Of a stretch of 64,000 nt of DNA, positions 12,501 through 27,500 are shown in pieces; position 1 is the first letter of the stretch, and each line of letters opens with the position of its first letter. The DNA lies in contig CM070727.1 of assembly GCA_036346275.1 (NCBI GenBank), positions 9,539,760-9,603,759 of the forward strand, given 5' to 3'. Under the pieces are notes generated by a model, which made no database searches, was not told the origin of the DNA, and saw nothing but the letters and a program-made list of their open reading frames with translations. This DNA is from Otatea glauca. Taxonomy: Eukaryota > Streptophyta > Magnoliopsida > Poales > Poaceae. The position numbers were made by a program, and so were the translations under genes.

Positions 12501-15500
12501 ATATAATACTCCGTTCACAAATGTACGACGTTGTCCAAAGCGTGCAGCGAAACTTTTCTTATTTTGACTATTTATATTTAAAAAATCTATTTAGATTGGT
12601 CAAATGAAAATGGTATCGTTAGATTAGTTACGAAAAATATTGCCATAATATAATAATTTTATATTTGTTAATGAACATATTCATATAAAAAGTAGTTGTC
12701 AAATTTGCATATTGGAGACCATGTCGATGTCCAAAACGTCATATATTCTTGAACAGAGAGAGTACTAGTACTATTTTTCAAATTTAAGGCAGTATGAAGA
12801 ATTTTTTTGGTTTTTACAATTCTAATATGTAATTTGTGTGTAATGTTTTATGTTAATGGTAAAAACTTTACAATTCTTCTGCCTTGTCTCCTGCGGTGAA
12901 AACAGAGCATAGGGAGCAGTGAGATTCCCTCAGTTCTTTAATGGCAAATTGTGACATGTACAGATAAAAAATAGTACCTATCTTCTAAGGAAGATACGTA
13001 ATTTAACAGTTCAGCTCTTTAACATTTTGATATTTGAAAATCAATTAAACCTACAGTTCTCAAGTTCAGGAACAAAATCAATTAAACCTACAGTTCTCAA
13101 GTTCAGGAACCCTTGCGATCTACTCCTACAAGTCTATCATGTACTTTAGTCAATTTAGAAAAATGGATACACATGTTTCACATAGAAAGACATGTGCACA
13201 AATGCCCATATTCATTTTTATCATTTAAAATACCCGATCTCAACTGAGTGTAGGAACAACTAGAAACTTATACGCGGCGTGCCACGCCGCGGGCGCCGCT
13301 CTCCACGCGAGCAAATCGAGAAAACGCTCGATCGACGCTCTACACACGAGTAAATCGAGAAAACGCGCGAAAAGGACTAAAAAGGATTTTGTGTTTTCCG
13401 CAAAAGGGCTTAAACGTAATGCTAGAAAAACGCAACAAGGACCTAAATGCGATGTATATTTTTCCAAAAAAAAAGGGACTTGAACGTTTTTTTTTCCGAA
13501 AAGGACCTAATCGTAATTCCGTTTTTTGGTAAAAGGACCCGAGCGCAAGCCTTAAAAACGCATAAAGGACCTAGACGTAATATATATTCTTTTTTCGAAA
13601 AAATGACCTAATCGTATTTTTTTCCCTGAAAAGGACCTATATGTAATTTTTTTTCGGAAAAGGACCCGGATATAATTTTTTCGGCCGACTCGGCTCGAGC
13701 CGGTTCTCCAACGGCTCAAAGCAAGGAGGAGGCAGGAATCCTTCCAGGATTAGTAGGAGGTATAATTATTCATCCAAGGCTCAACAATAACTTTTAGTGA
13801 TCATAACACGCCGATTATGGACAAAAAGTAAACAATCAAATGAAATAATTATTTACAACTTAACAAGGTGAGAAAGTGTACCATTAACAACATCCTCCAT
13901 CTTCAAAAAACCTCCAAGTGCATCTACTAATATGCGATTTACTTGTTCTCCCATATTAGTTTGGACAAACTGCATACATCAGTCCAATATATAGGTCAAG
14001 ATATATAATACTCAATTACTCATTAAATACCATGATTGCCTTTGTCCCTTCCAGGTGTTAACCATGAGAGAAAATGATAAGCTAGTCTGTTTGGGATAAA
14101 TTTAAAGTGATCGTGACTAGCAAGAGTGTAAATTATGCTCCACTAACCTGCATCTACAAAATGTGGATATCAACTCTCGCTGATATCCACTAATTTTTCA
14201 GATGGAACTATCAATAAATTTGGTCCACGTAATTAATTTTATTCAACTACATGTCCATAACGGTTTAACTCGAGTAAAGAACAGGAATCACATAAGATTT
14301 TAATTGTGCATGGGTGTAAAAGAGCTCTGCCCTTGCCCGTGAGAATTGAGATAGTGTGCATTCGCACTGGCTGGTCAACATGGTAAATTTTCCTGTTCGT
14401 ACAAATTTATGTATTGGAGAATACAGTGCACTGTTACCAGTATCAGGTTAACATTTTGACACATACAAAATCTATCAGCAAATTATCACAAACTTAAGAC
14501 AAAGAATATAGCCTCAGTTTCAATGCAACTACAATGAATGTAAGTCAGTGATACTGTGGTTGACAAAATGAGAAACCACTGCCTCCAGTTGTGTAATTTC
14601 TTAATACCTCAGGGCAGAGCACATTGACACGAATGCCATGCCGTTTCAATGGAGCAAGTGATCTTGTAAACATGATCACACCACCTGCAAAAAATGAAGT
14701 TTTGAGGTCACATAGTGTACATATGCTTCAAACAGATCTTACAATATACAAAAGGAACACGTAGTTAATATTGTAAAGATCAGCTGGTTTCAGTATTGAG
14801 CATTTTACATGACCAAAATATAAACTTATTACAAGTTGTGACTTGTAAATTCAGAATATGTCGAACCACATAGACAAGTAATTAGTGCATATTATTTTCC
14901 ACAAATCAATAGTCAAAGTAAAAAAAAAACCCAAACAGGCTTTATATTGCAACTGCAATCTGCTGCCAAAAAAACTGCATATAGATGATAGATCGGTCTT
15001 CCAGAATAACAACTAATGAAGTAATGCCATTGACCTTCATGTGCTTACTGCAAAAGCACTTCCAGTCTGCGTACAATGCATACCTTTTTATCAATTAGAA
15101 CCTCTGAAAGTAAAAAAGCAGTAAAGCAGCGAATTTGCATTTAAAAACAGAAATGCTACATTTTAACACTGTCGGAGGAAATCCCATCATAGCCCTCTAC
15201 AAAGGGTACGTGGTGCCAGGGCCATTCCTAACATTTCGGAGGCCCTAGGGCAAAACGAAAGTGGAGGCCCTAGATAGGAACCAACGCTTTAGATATCTCA
15301 ATTCTGTTTAGGGCGGTTTCGGGCATTTCCATATCCAAAACCTAATGTGCATCGATAACATGTGCGAACACTTTCATAAAACCGACATCCTACTATATAT
15401 AGTACTGTATGAATAAGGTTATACGTGCTAAACTTCTCTTGCAAGTTGCAAGCGATATATAACTTAAGGCCTCGTATGAAACTCGAGAAATTTACATATA

Positions 15501-18500
15501 GCTATATGAAATAAGCTATTTTCTATGATATTTATGCATTCTAAATATTCTCTAAAGAGTATGAAACTACATAAAAAACATTTTTATGGGATTTTTCGGT
15601 TAGCCAAGACATACATCTAAGAAATCATCAGTAAACACTGAAAGCCCAAAGTACCAACCTTTAACAAAAAAATTCTCCATATCCTTCAACTGATAAGGAA
15701 CTTTCTGTTAACCACCAAACACAACCAACTGGTCACCATAGGCACTAGAAATCCAAATTACCAATCTAGAATCAAATGTTTTCTTCGTATTCTTTAACCA
15801 AGGAATTCGAATGTATAAAGAACCACCAATTGTTAAATTCTCTCTCAGCTTAATTAGCAGGTAGTAAGATGCAAGCGAGTTGTGTCGAGCTAGCCATCGA
15901 TCTCGTGATCGAGCATTCGTTTGTTTAGTCTATTGTGAATGCCAAATGCAGATGTTTCCAAATGGCGAGTTGTCGAGTTGAGCACTTGGACTGGCTTGGA
16001 CAGGTTCTCAGTATTGTTACCGGTGGTGTAATTATTTGTTCTTGCTAGTGGCTATTTGGGAGTTGACGGTATAGACCCATATCATTATGTACTTCAATTT
16101 GTACATCTAACTATGAGTCTACACAGGCTATATATGAGATATATATAAATGGGCTAGGGCCCCTGGATCTCGTGGGACCTAGGCGATCTCACTTGTTGCC
16201 CATGCCCCTGGGCCGTCCCTGCGTGGTGCAGGGTGTTGAAGGAGATCCCATCATAATCCACCGGCCCTCTAAAGAGGGTACGTGGTGTGGTGCCCAGCCC
16301 TCCAGGGCACTTTGCCCCGTTCCCTTCCATAGGGCGTAAGGCTCAACTCCCGGTCCGTGAGGGTGCCTTGTAAGTGCCCATTGAGATAGAGAGGCACCCG
16401 CACTTTGCTTGGTATCGACTAAAGAGTCGAGTCGCCAAGTCCCGTGGCCCCAGAGAGGTTGGCCTCCGAAGGAGGGCTCAAGCCTCAGGACCCCCTAATG
16501 GACCCCAGAGTCAGAGGCCTACCCCTATGGAGCGATGACGTGAGATCCACTACCACCTCTCGGGAATAACGAAGATGTCCACACTTGTCACCCTACTAGG
16601 GGTAGGATAGTATTTGTGTACCAGGCCGAACACCTATAAAAGCTCATTTAACCCTCACCTGTAACTAGAACTCTAATAGAATATAAAACATATACAAACT
16701 AGTGTGCCCTCAGGGTCACTCCCAGGCAAAGAGGCACCCCCTCTACCCCGAGCCCAAGGGCACACCGACATGAGTAGGGCGCCTTCATTAGCGCCTGAAT
16801 CTATATAAATGACCGTATCTCCATTACTCTCGCAAGCACCGGCCCGTCGGACGGCCGACGTCCGCCTCTCTCTTATGTCTTGTTTTCCTTCATACGATAA
16901 ACACAGAAGCTAAACAGTTGATCAACTTTCTGTAGCTCATTTTAATGAAGTGCATACATGCTTACATTAATATGAAGATGTCTGAAAATATTATGGACTT
17001 ATAGATAATTTATAGTTCACAATTTTTTTTGTAGATTTATGGCTTTCTACTAAGTAGATTTAGCAAAGAACTGAGGAAACCAAAGTAAAATAACTGATTA
17101 TCCTTCCCAACAAAGTTTATAAGACAATTTCGATTATTAGTTAATAGTTACTCATGAACTTGGTAAAAAGAACAAAGGCACAAAACCAAAATACACATAC
17201 AACAAACAAATAATATGACAGAAGAAATTGTAGTTAAATATTCTGAATAAAACAACCATAGGCTCTATATATTCTCTTTCATTGAAATACCATGTGGGGG
17301 TCTATCCATGTTTGTGATGAGTTATTGATAGTGTTTGAGCATGTGGTGCTCAAATTTGAGTTTTTTTTAATTCTATTTTGAATTTGAAGCATTTTGAGGT
17401 GTTGTCAGGTCAAGGTGGCACTACCGGCCTGGGAGTGGCGGTAGTGCAAGCCTGCGGTAGCACCGGCCATAGGAGCGGTAGCTTTCTCACAGAGATGTGT
17501 TCCTCTGGGATTTATTAAAGCAAACCAATGTGCTAGGAGCGGTAGTGCGGGGGGAGCAGCACTACAGGCCCAAAGGCGCGGTAGTTATTTTTTAGAGTAG
17601 GTCTCTGTTGGGTTTCAAGGATATTGGCACTGCCGACCATGGGGGACGGTAGTACCGATTTTCCAACGAGATATGAATTAAGTTTTGTTGATTTAATTGC
17701 ATATCATTGTGAACAGTGCTATGTGATGTGTTTTTTGTCTGTGTGGTTGCAAGTTTCTGGGGCTAGGTCATGGTGAGGCAAAGGGGAGACTGGGACTAGT
17801 CTAGGAGAGCTGAGGTTCAGCACGGTCGAGGGATGCCGGAAGATGATTGAGGCCGAGAATTGGTTGCAAGCCAGGAAAACAAGAAGTCGAAGCATGAAGC
17901 ACTGGCGATGGACATGGTGTGCGACGACATGGACCAAGACTAGGCTCTGGGAGGAGTTAAGGTCCAGAACGATCAAGGAAGTCGATGCCGCCATGGTGAA
18001 GCGAAAAAGGACATGTGATGGTCAAGTGACTCTGGCCCGTTTGCAAGCGAGGATGGTTCGGAGGAGTCCAGACGCGTGAGAGGCTTGGTGGGAAGTCATT
18101 GGGGCCACGTGAAAAGCGCGAAGCATGGCGATGCTTCGAGGAGAAGGAAGACCGGTCATTGGGGAAAATTGGTAATTTGTCCAATACCGACGGTCTAGGC
18201 GGTTTGGAAAACCACGGCAGTAGCCTAGGTGGTTTACTTCACGCCAAAGTGATGTTGGACGCAAATTCGTGCTCGTAGAGTAGATTTGGCGTCAATGTAA
18301 TGACCGCTTTGAGAAACTTCCTTGTGTAAGTGTAAAACCCGTTAAGAGTGTTGGGTTTGAGGTTAGCTCATGTAAATGTGAATGGTATCCACTTGTAGTG
18401 TCCAGGTTTAGGGTTAGAGTTGCCTCCACCATATAAGGAGATGTAGTGGGAGGTGAGGACTTGAGACCTTAGACTTAGTCACTAGGAGTGTAAGGGTTTC

Positions 18501-21500
18501 CCACAAGATTTTGGTTTTCTTGTGTGGTGTATGTGCTCCTTGGGAGGTTTTTCCTCAGGTGAGAGGCTTTGTAATCCATCCTCATGATCTGAAATGAAAT
18601 CAAAATTCATCCCCAAGTTTTTGCTTCAAGTTTTGATCTTCTCCATGCTTTACTCTTGATCTTTTCTTGTGGTTTCTTTTTTGCTTGATCTTGTGCTGCT
18701 AAGGATGAATGATTGATGAATGTATCCTCTGTAGATCATCCCCCAATTATCTAGGCAAACCTCTTCTTAATCATCCAAGTTTCTTCAAGAAACTGGTTTT
18801 TGCTTGAGAAGGAAGGATTTGAGGTAGATCTTGATCTTGGTCTTTTGGGGACAATCTATTTGGAGTTCTTGCTTGCTGTGACATGTGAGAGGTCATCTAA
18901 GATCATCTTGATCATCAAAACACCACGAGCAAGCTTAGGGCAAAGTTTTTTTACTTTTTACTAGGTTTTGGTGCTACCTTCGGTAAATTCGAAAAAGGTT
19001 GAAACTTTGACGTCAATCCTTGTGATTGATGGTTGGAATAGTTTCCTAAAACCCATAGGAAGGTGCATACAAATTTTCGTGGGTTTTCGATTAGCCGATC
19101 AAAAGATACAGATTTTTGTTTTTGAATTCGTGTTGATATTGTTCATTCGTGCGCGGTTTTACTGTTCACCGGCACTACCGCTACTGTAACCAGGTAATAC
19201 TGGGTAACTGTTCATCCCATTAGTACCGACCTCTGTAGCACGATAGTGCTGCCCCAGAGCTGATTTTTTGGGAGATTTTCTTCTTCCGCTCTTCTGAGGT
19301 CTTGGAAGGTTTTGGTTAGATTCTTTGGTAGAAAATTTGTTGTGTGATCATTCACCCTCCTCTAATCGTCATTTTTGGTTCTTCAATTGGTATTAGAGCT
19401 CGGTTTTTCTCTCTTTAGATTTTGACCGATCTCGAGAGCCATGGCGTCGGATAAGTAGTCCACCAAGCCTCCAATATTTTCTAGGGTGGATTATCCTTTT
19501 TGGAAATCCAGGATGGAATCATACATCACTGCCCAGGATTTCATGATATGGCAGAAGGTGAAGCTCCCGTATGTTGTTCCTGCCAATAAGAACGTCAATG
19601 CCGCGAATATGGCTGACGTTAAGGCGAATGCTAAGGCAACGAACATCCTCATATAGGGGCTTAACCGCAGTGAGTATGACCGGATCTCCCACTTACAATC
19701 TGCACACGAGATTTGGGTGACCCTCGATGCTTACCATGAGGGTACCACCCAAATCAAGACCGTGAGGCAACATCAATACATACGTGACTACAAGTTCGAG
19801 CAGCACGCTGGGGAGACTTTGGATGAGTGCTTTGGTCATTTCACGAAGATCCTGAGCGATCTCCAAGCAGTTGGTACCACATACCCTAACTCGAATAATG
19901 CTCCGTATTTTCTGACGACACTCGATCTTCGAGTTTGGGAGATGAAGGTGACCTCCATCCTCCATCAAGGACACCACGGACTTGTCGACCTTGACTCTTG
20001 ACAGGATTTATTCCCGACTAAGACTAATGAGATTGATGTCGTCTCTCGTAAGACGAAGTCACAGTCGATGGCCTTGGTCATCGATCCCGCTTTTGAGAGT
20101 TCTTCTGGTTTTTCCCCCTCTGCTCTTTGTGAGACGAACGATGACCATCGGGAGAGATTTCCAAAAAATGAGCTCGCCTTCTTAGCCAGAAAGTTTCCCA
20201 CACATGCAAGAGTGTGAGAGAGAGGAGAGGTGGATCGATCACCTGCTTCGAATGTGGTAGCCCCAACCACATTTGAGCCAACTGCCCCAAGCTGGAGAAG
20301 GGCAAGAACGATCACGGCAGTTTCGAGAAGATCAACTACACCGACAAGAACCACAACAAGAAGGCTCCAGTTCGTGATCCCGCTCGTGAGAAGAAAACCG
20401 CAACGTCGCAAAGAACAAGAAGCTATTCCACCGCATTCTCGCTGCACTTGACGACATCAACCTCTCCGACAGAGACATGGAGCGATGACAATGGAGAGGA
20501 TGATCCACAGGGAAGACCAAGGGCGGCAATGACTTCACCGGGATGTGCTTTATAGCCGACGAGAACGGCATCAGCGACACCGAGCTCTACAGCGAGTCAG
20601 ATGAGGTACCTTCCTATGACGAGCTTAATGAGGCATCTTGTAAGTTAGGAAGATTCCATGCTAAAACTAGGTCTAGGTGTTCAGAGCTAGAGAAGAAAGT
20701 AGATGATATGTCACGTGAGAGAACTTCATTAGATCTTCTTCCTCCCGTGATGATGATTGTGTGCTCTGTGATGCTGTGCTTGTGGAGCTTGAGAACCTAA
20801 GTACCCTGTATGATAGTGTGCTTTCTGAAATAAAGGTCCTTAGAGGGAAGAATGCTAGCTATAGTACTACCGATGCTATTCTTGTCGATGCTAGCATTCT
20901 TCATGTGCATACTAGTCCTTGTGAAAATTGCCCTAAACTACTTGTTGAAATTGACAATATGAGCACTCAACTTAGGAAGCTTTCTGTTAGAAATAATGAA
21001 CTTGAGAAATATGCTTCTAAGAATCCGGTCAGCTCATATAAGGGCTATAGGCAACTAAAACTTGATAATGATGCTTTGAATGTCAAGTGTGCTAAATTAA
21101 TCAAGGACCTACTAGCTAAATCACAAGAAGATTGCTTGCTATGTGCAGAGATTGAGGGGGACATGGGTAGAATCCATGATGAGCTTAGGAAGAAGCTAGA
21201 GGCCTAGACCACTAGGATTAGAAATGCCAAGTACGTATCTTGTGAGGCCCTCAAGATTGAGGCAGTCGTGCTTAGGGAGAAAAATGCACGTGCTGTTCAT
21301 TCTTCCATGTCTGGCTCTTCTTCATCTTCTTCCACACGTTCTTCCTATGCCTCTCTCTTCTAGTAGTGTGAGTACCTCATGAGCACTCTTGAAAAGTTTG
21401 TAGGAGGCAAGAAGAAGCTCAATCTCATCTTAGACCAGTCCAAGATTAGTAGATTCAATCAAGGTCTAGTATTTGACTACTTAGAGCACACTCGGGTACA

Positions 21501-24500
21501 TCCTCCCACCATTGTGCGTGGCTCCAAGAGTGAAGAGATAATGATAGCTCCCAGGGCGAGCACCACTGTGTTTAGGTCTGCTGGGGTTGTCCATGATATC
21601 TCTGACCAGAAGGTTGCTCCTCCTGCTGCTTCTGCCTCTAGCAAGGCGAAGTATACATGCACCTTCTGTCAGAAGGATGGACATCTAATAGATTTCTGCT
21701 TCAAGCGTGCCAAGATTACACGACGTGAGCGTGGTCATGCTCTTAAGGGTATTCAGGGTCATCCCCAGACTCGGAGTGCTCCTAAGGCACCCACAGCTTC
21801 TAGACAGGGTAGAGTTTCTCCTTTTTTTGAGCATCATCCTGGACTTGGTTTCCAGCCTATTACTTCCGGTTTTCGTCCTGGAGCTGCTCGTGGTCAGTCT
21901 TTCTGCCGTCCTTTTGATATTCCTCGTTCTTTCTATTGCGGTAGATATTAGCGGTATGAGGTGTTTCCTAGTAGGAGATTTGGGCAGCTTCACTAGGATG
22001 GTCCGGCCTTTGCACGACGGTGGGCCAACCCAGCTCCAGCTCCCAGATCTTCTGGTGGCGCTGCTTCTGGATTTGTGAGAGTTGAGAGTCGGAGAGGCAC
22101 TAGAGTCCAATCTTTTGTTCCTATGACTAGCACTTCTGTTCGTCGTGTGATTCAGTATTAGGTTCCCAGATCTGCACTTGTTTATCCCAGTACTGAATCA
22201 TCGACCTCTCTCTTTCCGTGATCCAGGTTCGTCGGGCTGGGAAGGGAGATGTTTGGCTTTAGACTCCGGTTGCTTTCGTCACATGACCGGAGACTCCTGT
22301 TGGTTCTCTTCCTTAGCCCGTGCCCCAGGTGATGAGGTAATCACCTTTGGGAATGCTTCTTCAGGCTGCGTCATCGCCAAGGGCTCTGTTCGTATCAATG
22401 AAAAATTCATTCTTAAGGATGTTGCCTTGGTTAGTAAACTGCAATATAATTTGCTTTCTATTTCTTAGCTTATTGATGACGATTTCAAGGTAAGCTTTAA
22501 GCGCAATGCGTGTAGAATTCTCAATTCTTCTGGAGGGTTAGTTTGCCAGATTTCTAAGTTTGGGAGAGTTTTTGGGTTGATTTTTCTGATTCTTCTGGTG
22601 ATTCTCTCTGTTACTTAGTTGCTTCAGAGTCTCGTGATCTCTCCTTCTGGCATAAGAGACTTGGTCAAATTGGCTTTGATCGTTTGGCTCGAGTTAGCAG
22701 CCATGATCTCACTCGTGGTTTACCCAAACTCAAGATGGTTAAAGATTTGGTTTGCCCTCCTTGCCGACATGGCAAGATGGTTGCTACTTCTCATCCTCTA
22801 GTCACTTTTGTGATGACTGATGCACCAGGATAGCTTTTACATATGGACACTATTGGTCCAGCTAGAGTGCAGTCAGCGGATGAGAAGTGGTATGTTCTTG
22901 TCATAGTCGATGATTTTTTGAGGTACTCTGGGTATTTTTCATGGCCTCGAAGGATGAGTCTTTCTCATTTTAGGGGTTTGGTCCATAGGTTGTCTTTTGA
23001 GCTTCTAAGTGCCTTTCGAGCTATACACAGTGACAATAGCATAGAGTTCAAGAACTCCTATTTTAAGAGCTTCCATGAGGAGTTAAACTTAGAGCATTAG
23101 TTCTCCTCTCCATATGTACCTCAACAAAATGGCGTAGTGGAAAGGAAGAACAGAACCTTGGTCGAGATGGCCAGAACGATGCTAGATGAGTACAGTTTTC
23201 CAAGGAAGTTTTGAGCTGAGGCTATAGCTACTGTTTGTCATGTGTCTAATCGAGTATTCTTGAGAGCACATTTGCACCGCACTTCTTATGAGTTGAGAAA
23301 TAGGCGAAAGCCCAGTGTTTCTCTTTTTTTTTGTTTGGTTGCAAGTGTTTCGTTTTGAAGTCTAGGAACCTAGATAAGTTCGAGTCTAGTTCTTCTGATG
23401 ACATTTTTCTAGGTTACTCAACTTCTTCTCTTAGATATAGGGTCTGGAGTTGTGAGACGAATATGATCATAAAGACCTAGGAGGTGACCTTTGATGAGGC
23501 TAGTCCAGGAGCTAGACCCGACATATTAGGCTCTTCTTCGCTCTCCGAGACCATCTTTGTAGAGGATGAGGATGATGGAGATGATGGTGTTGTACCTGAT
23601 CCAGTTCCTCTACATATGAGGTGCCTCCTGTTTCTATCTCTGCACCTCAGGGAGACTAGCCCTTAACTTCAAACTCTCGTGTAGCTAGTGGCTCTGACCC
23701 TGCCTCTTCTGTTCATGAGGTAAATGCCACTTCTACTTCTGGACCTCCCCGCCAGATTCAGCGGTGTCATCCACCCGATTAGATGATCGGCGATTTGTTT
23801 GAGCGTGTCAGGCACTCAAAGTCAGACCTATCTCTCTTCTGTCTTCACTGTCTTCGTTGCCACCTTTGAGCCGAAGGATGTTTCTCATGTATTGACAGAT
23901 GAATCTTAGATCAATGCTATGCATGAGGAAATTGAGAGTTTTGAGAGGAACAAGGCCTGACAGCTTGTTGAGCCCCATCTAGTCATAATGTCATTGGGAC
24001 CAAGTGGGTGTTCAAGAACAAGCAAAGTGAGGATGCGGTTATCATTAGGAACAAGGCTAGACTAGTGGTCTTGATTTTGAGGAGATCTTTGCCCTTGTAG
24101 CTAGACTAGAGGCTATTAGAATTCTACTTGCATTTTCGGCATCTAAGGGTTTCAAGCTTTATCAGATGGATGTAAAGAGTGCATTCCTCAATGGGTATAT
24201 TGAGGAAGAGGTTTATGTCAGGCAGCCTCCAAGATTCGAGAACCCTAAGTACCCAAACCATGTCTTCAAACTTTTTATAACTTTGTATAGACTTAAGTAG
24301 GCCCCTAGAGCTTGGTATGATAGGCTTAAGTCTTATCTTCTTAGTCATGGTTTTGAGATGGGTAAACTAGACAAGACTCTGTTCATTAGACACCAAGATT
24401 CTTATTTTCTTTTCGTCCAAATTTATGTAGATGATTTCATTTTTTATGGCTCTTCGCACTCTTTTGTGTCTCAGTTTTTAGATGTGATGAGTACAGAGTT

Positions 24501-27500
24501 TGAGATGAGCATTATGGGTAAGTTGAGCTACTTCCTCAGCTTCCAAATCATGTAGACTCGAAAAGGTATTTTCTTGCATCAAGGCAAGTACACTCGAGAC
24601 CTTCTAAGACGCTTCGACATGACTGATGGGAAGCTGGTGATGACTCCTATGGCCACCACTGCTATCCTCGAACCTGATGAGGATAGTGAGCCAGTTGATT
24701 AAAAGGAGTTCAGGAGCATGATCGGCTCCCTCTTGTATCTCACTGCCTCGAGGCCAGACATACACTTTGTTGTATGTATATGCACTTGATTTCAAGCTTC
24801 TTCTCGCGCTTCTCACCTCTAGGTAGCGAAGCGCATCTTCAGGTACCTTCGAGCTACCATTGACTATGGTATTTAGTACTCCTCTTCTTGTTTGTCCCTT
24901 AGAGCCATTTCAGATGCAAACTTTGTTGGCTGTAGGATAGATAGGAAGAGCACTTTTTGCCAATTCATTAGCACTTCTCTTGTTTCTTGGCCATCTAGGA
25001 AGCAGTCCAGAGTTGCACAGTCCACCGCTGAGGCCGAGTACGCTGCAACCGCTAGTTGCTGTAGTCAGGTGCTTTGGATGAGATCAACCTTGCGAAACTT
25101 TGGGTTAGACATAGATAGTGTTTCACTTTTCAGAGACAACACTTCTGCCATTTGTATTACCAAAAACCCAGTACAGCACTCCAGGACCAAGCATATAGAT
25201 ATTAGATATCACTTCCTTAGAGACCATGTGGAGAAGGGTGATGTAGTACTTCAGTTTATAGAGAGTGACCACTAAATTGCCGATATCTTTACCAAGCTTT
25301 TGGATAGCTCTAGGTCCGTAGCCTTTAGGGGAGAGCTTAGAGTCGTGTGCCCTTACGACATCTCTTGAGGGGAGCTAGTTCTGTATATTATGTATTATAT
25401 ATGTTTATTTCTAGTATTTCCTTTCTTTTGCATCTTTTGGGTGTTTTTGGGCTTTGGTTTTAGAATCCTAAGTTCACTTCACTTAGACTTCTGGCATATT
25501 TTGCATAGGCCTCTCATCTTATGCTATAGGTTTCTATCATACACAATTAGCTTTTCTCTTTTCTCTCTAGGTTGAGCTCTCTCCCAGTCTTATAGGTCTA
25601 GCAGGTGTTGGGCCCCTTGGGTAGACAGGGTTTGTGTGTACTCTCTAGCTTGAGTTTTAGAGTCATCTTTCCTATGTCAGTCATTGAGGAAGATGAGAGC
25701 GAGTCTGAGCCATAGTGTTCTCTTTCATCTTTTCTATACTCAATAGCCACCCAGCTTGCAGATTCTCGGCTTGCTTTCCTCATTCCGCATTTCTAGTTTT
25801 CGTTGGGTTCATTTGGGAGTTCTCCGAACTTAATTCTGCTAATAACTTGTAACATTCCAAAATTTTGAGCCAATTTTAATTTCTCATTATTCAAATTTTG
25901 GTGAATTTAAAATTCCTTTCCATTGCAAGTAAATCAAAGTTTGAAGTTGAAATGAGTTCAAATCATCTTATTCAGGTTCCAAATGTTTAGAAATATTTTT
26001 GATAATTTTCTAGAATTTTTCCTAAATTATTTGTTATTTATTTTACTCGTGCGGCCTGGCCCGTCTCGTGCGACCCCCGTCTGTGCTTGCGTCCGCTAGC
26101 CGCTGCCTGTCAATGGCTGGCATCCCATCTCCGCGCTGGACACCAGCTCGCCGAACCCGCACACCCACCACCGCAAAATCCACGACGTCCGAGCCATATT
26201 CGGTCCGGATTTCTTGGGCGTTCGTGCCTATTTAAGCCGCCGCCTCTTTCCCATCTGTTTTCATCGCGTTTCGCCGTCCGAGTCGCCACCAAATCGTGAA
26301 TCCTAGCGCCGCCGTGACCTTTGAGTTTCCCCGCTGTTGATCTTCGCCGCCGGTGAGTATTGCTCGCTGTCGACGATGCCATCGAGTTCCTCGCACCGCC
26401 CGCATTCTTTTGCCCCCAAACCCGGCTCAGTTTCGTCGCATTTTCGCGTTTGGCCGCATCGTCTTCATCGGCTCCGGTGGGATTGCACCGCCGTCGCGCC
26501 GCTAAAACCCCCTATGCCAGCTGAACCGAGGTGGCAGCTGCGTCGGAGCCCCGTGTCGTGCCACATGAGCACCATCTCAGATCGGCGCCGACGTGCTAGT
26601 CCGTGTCAGCCATGCCGCATCAACGCCGTGTCACCTCGCCGCGCTGACGCCACGCATCGGGCCACATGTGCCCTAGCCTCCTCATGTGGTACGCCACATC
26701 ATCCCCAAGCTGCCACGTAGTCTGCCATGTCAGTGCACCTCGCCACGTAACCTCCTAGCTGTCTCGGTGCACCCGGTTCACTGTGGTACAGTCGCTGATG
26801 CATGGCCCCCATGTGTTAGCCAAAATTCATTTTCTTTTTCCTATTTTCCAGAAAATCCCGAAAGCCCAGCCAATTAGATTGTGCCATGTCACCCCCTTTT
26901 TCAATTTCTCTGATTTTTTATCCGAGCCACTTCCAGGAGCCTATGCTCCTTCGTTCGAGCTTCAAATCCAGTGATTCAAATTTCAAAATTCATCTAAATT
27001 TAAGCTCTACCTTCCAGTACCATTATTTTCAATTTTTGAATTTTTTTGTATTCCTTTTATTCATTTATTTATTTATTCTTGTTTCGCGTGTAGACGACAT
27101 CGTTGAAGCTCAACCAAATCAATAGTCAGAGGTAGAACCAGCAGGGGGACAGTGAAGGAAAGTATTCCTTGACCATGTTGATCCTAAATTTATAAAATAC
27201 TTATGTTGTTTTAAATTATTGCATGCTTACTTTTATGCAATGTACTTTTAATTCAGTCATAAGGTTTAGTTAAATTCTAGAATTGTTATGACCTCATTGG
27301 CATTGAACATTACACACCTTTGTCACCCTAGCTGGTATTAGCCACAATATTTAATGATGGTTAGGAGAGTAGCATGGTATGGTAGAAATGCTTAGTCCAG
27401 TTTAAACGTTTTGGTAATATGCCATTATGGGAATCATTTCAAACATTGTTTAAACTCATTTGTGAAGTTGTGGCAATAGATATTGCTGCTATTATGTAAA

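Noticed and set aside
17719..18264. Overlapping frames in the SIRE-like LTR, also at 30530-31024 and 60261-60692
   Set aside because: They recur in each LTR copy with different stops and shifts; LTRs of this group are noncoding.
26087..26974. Pro/Ser/His-rich plus-strand frames
   Set aside because: They lie in the GC-rich part of the Gypsy solo LTR (25848-28623) and have no known domain.
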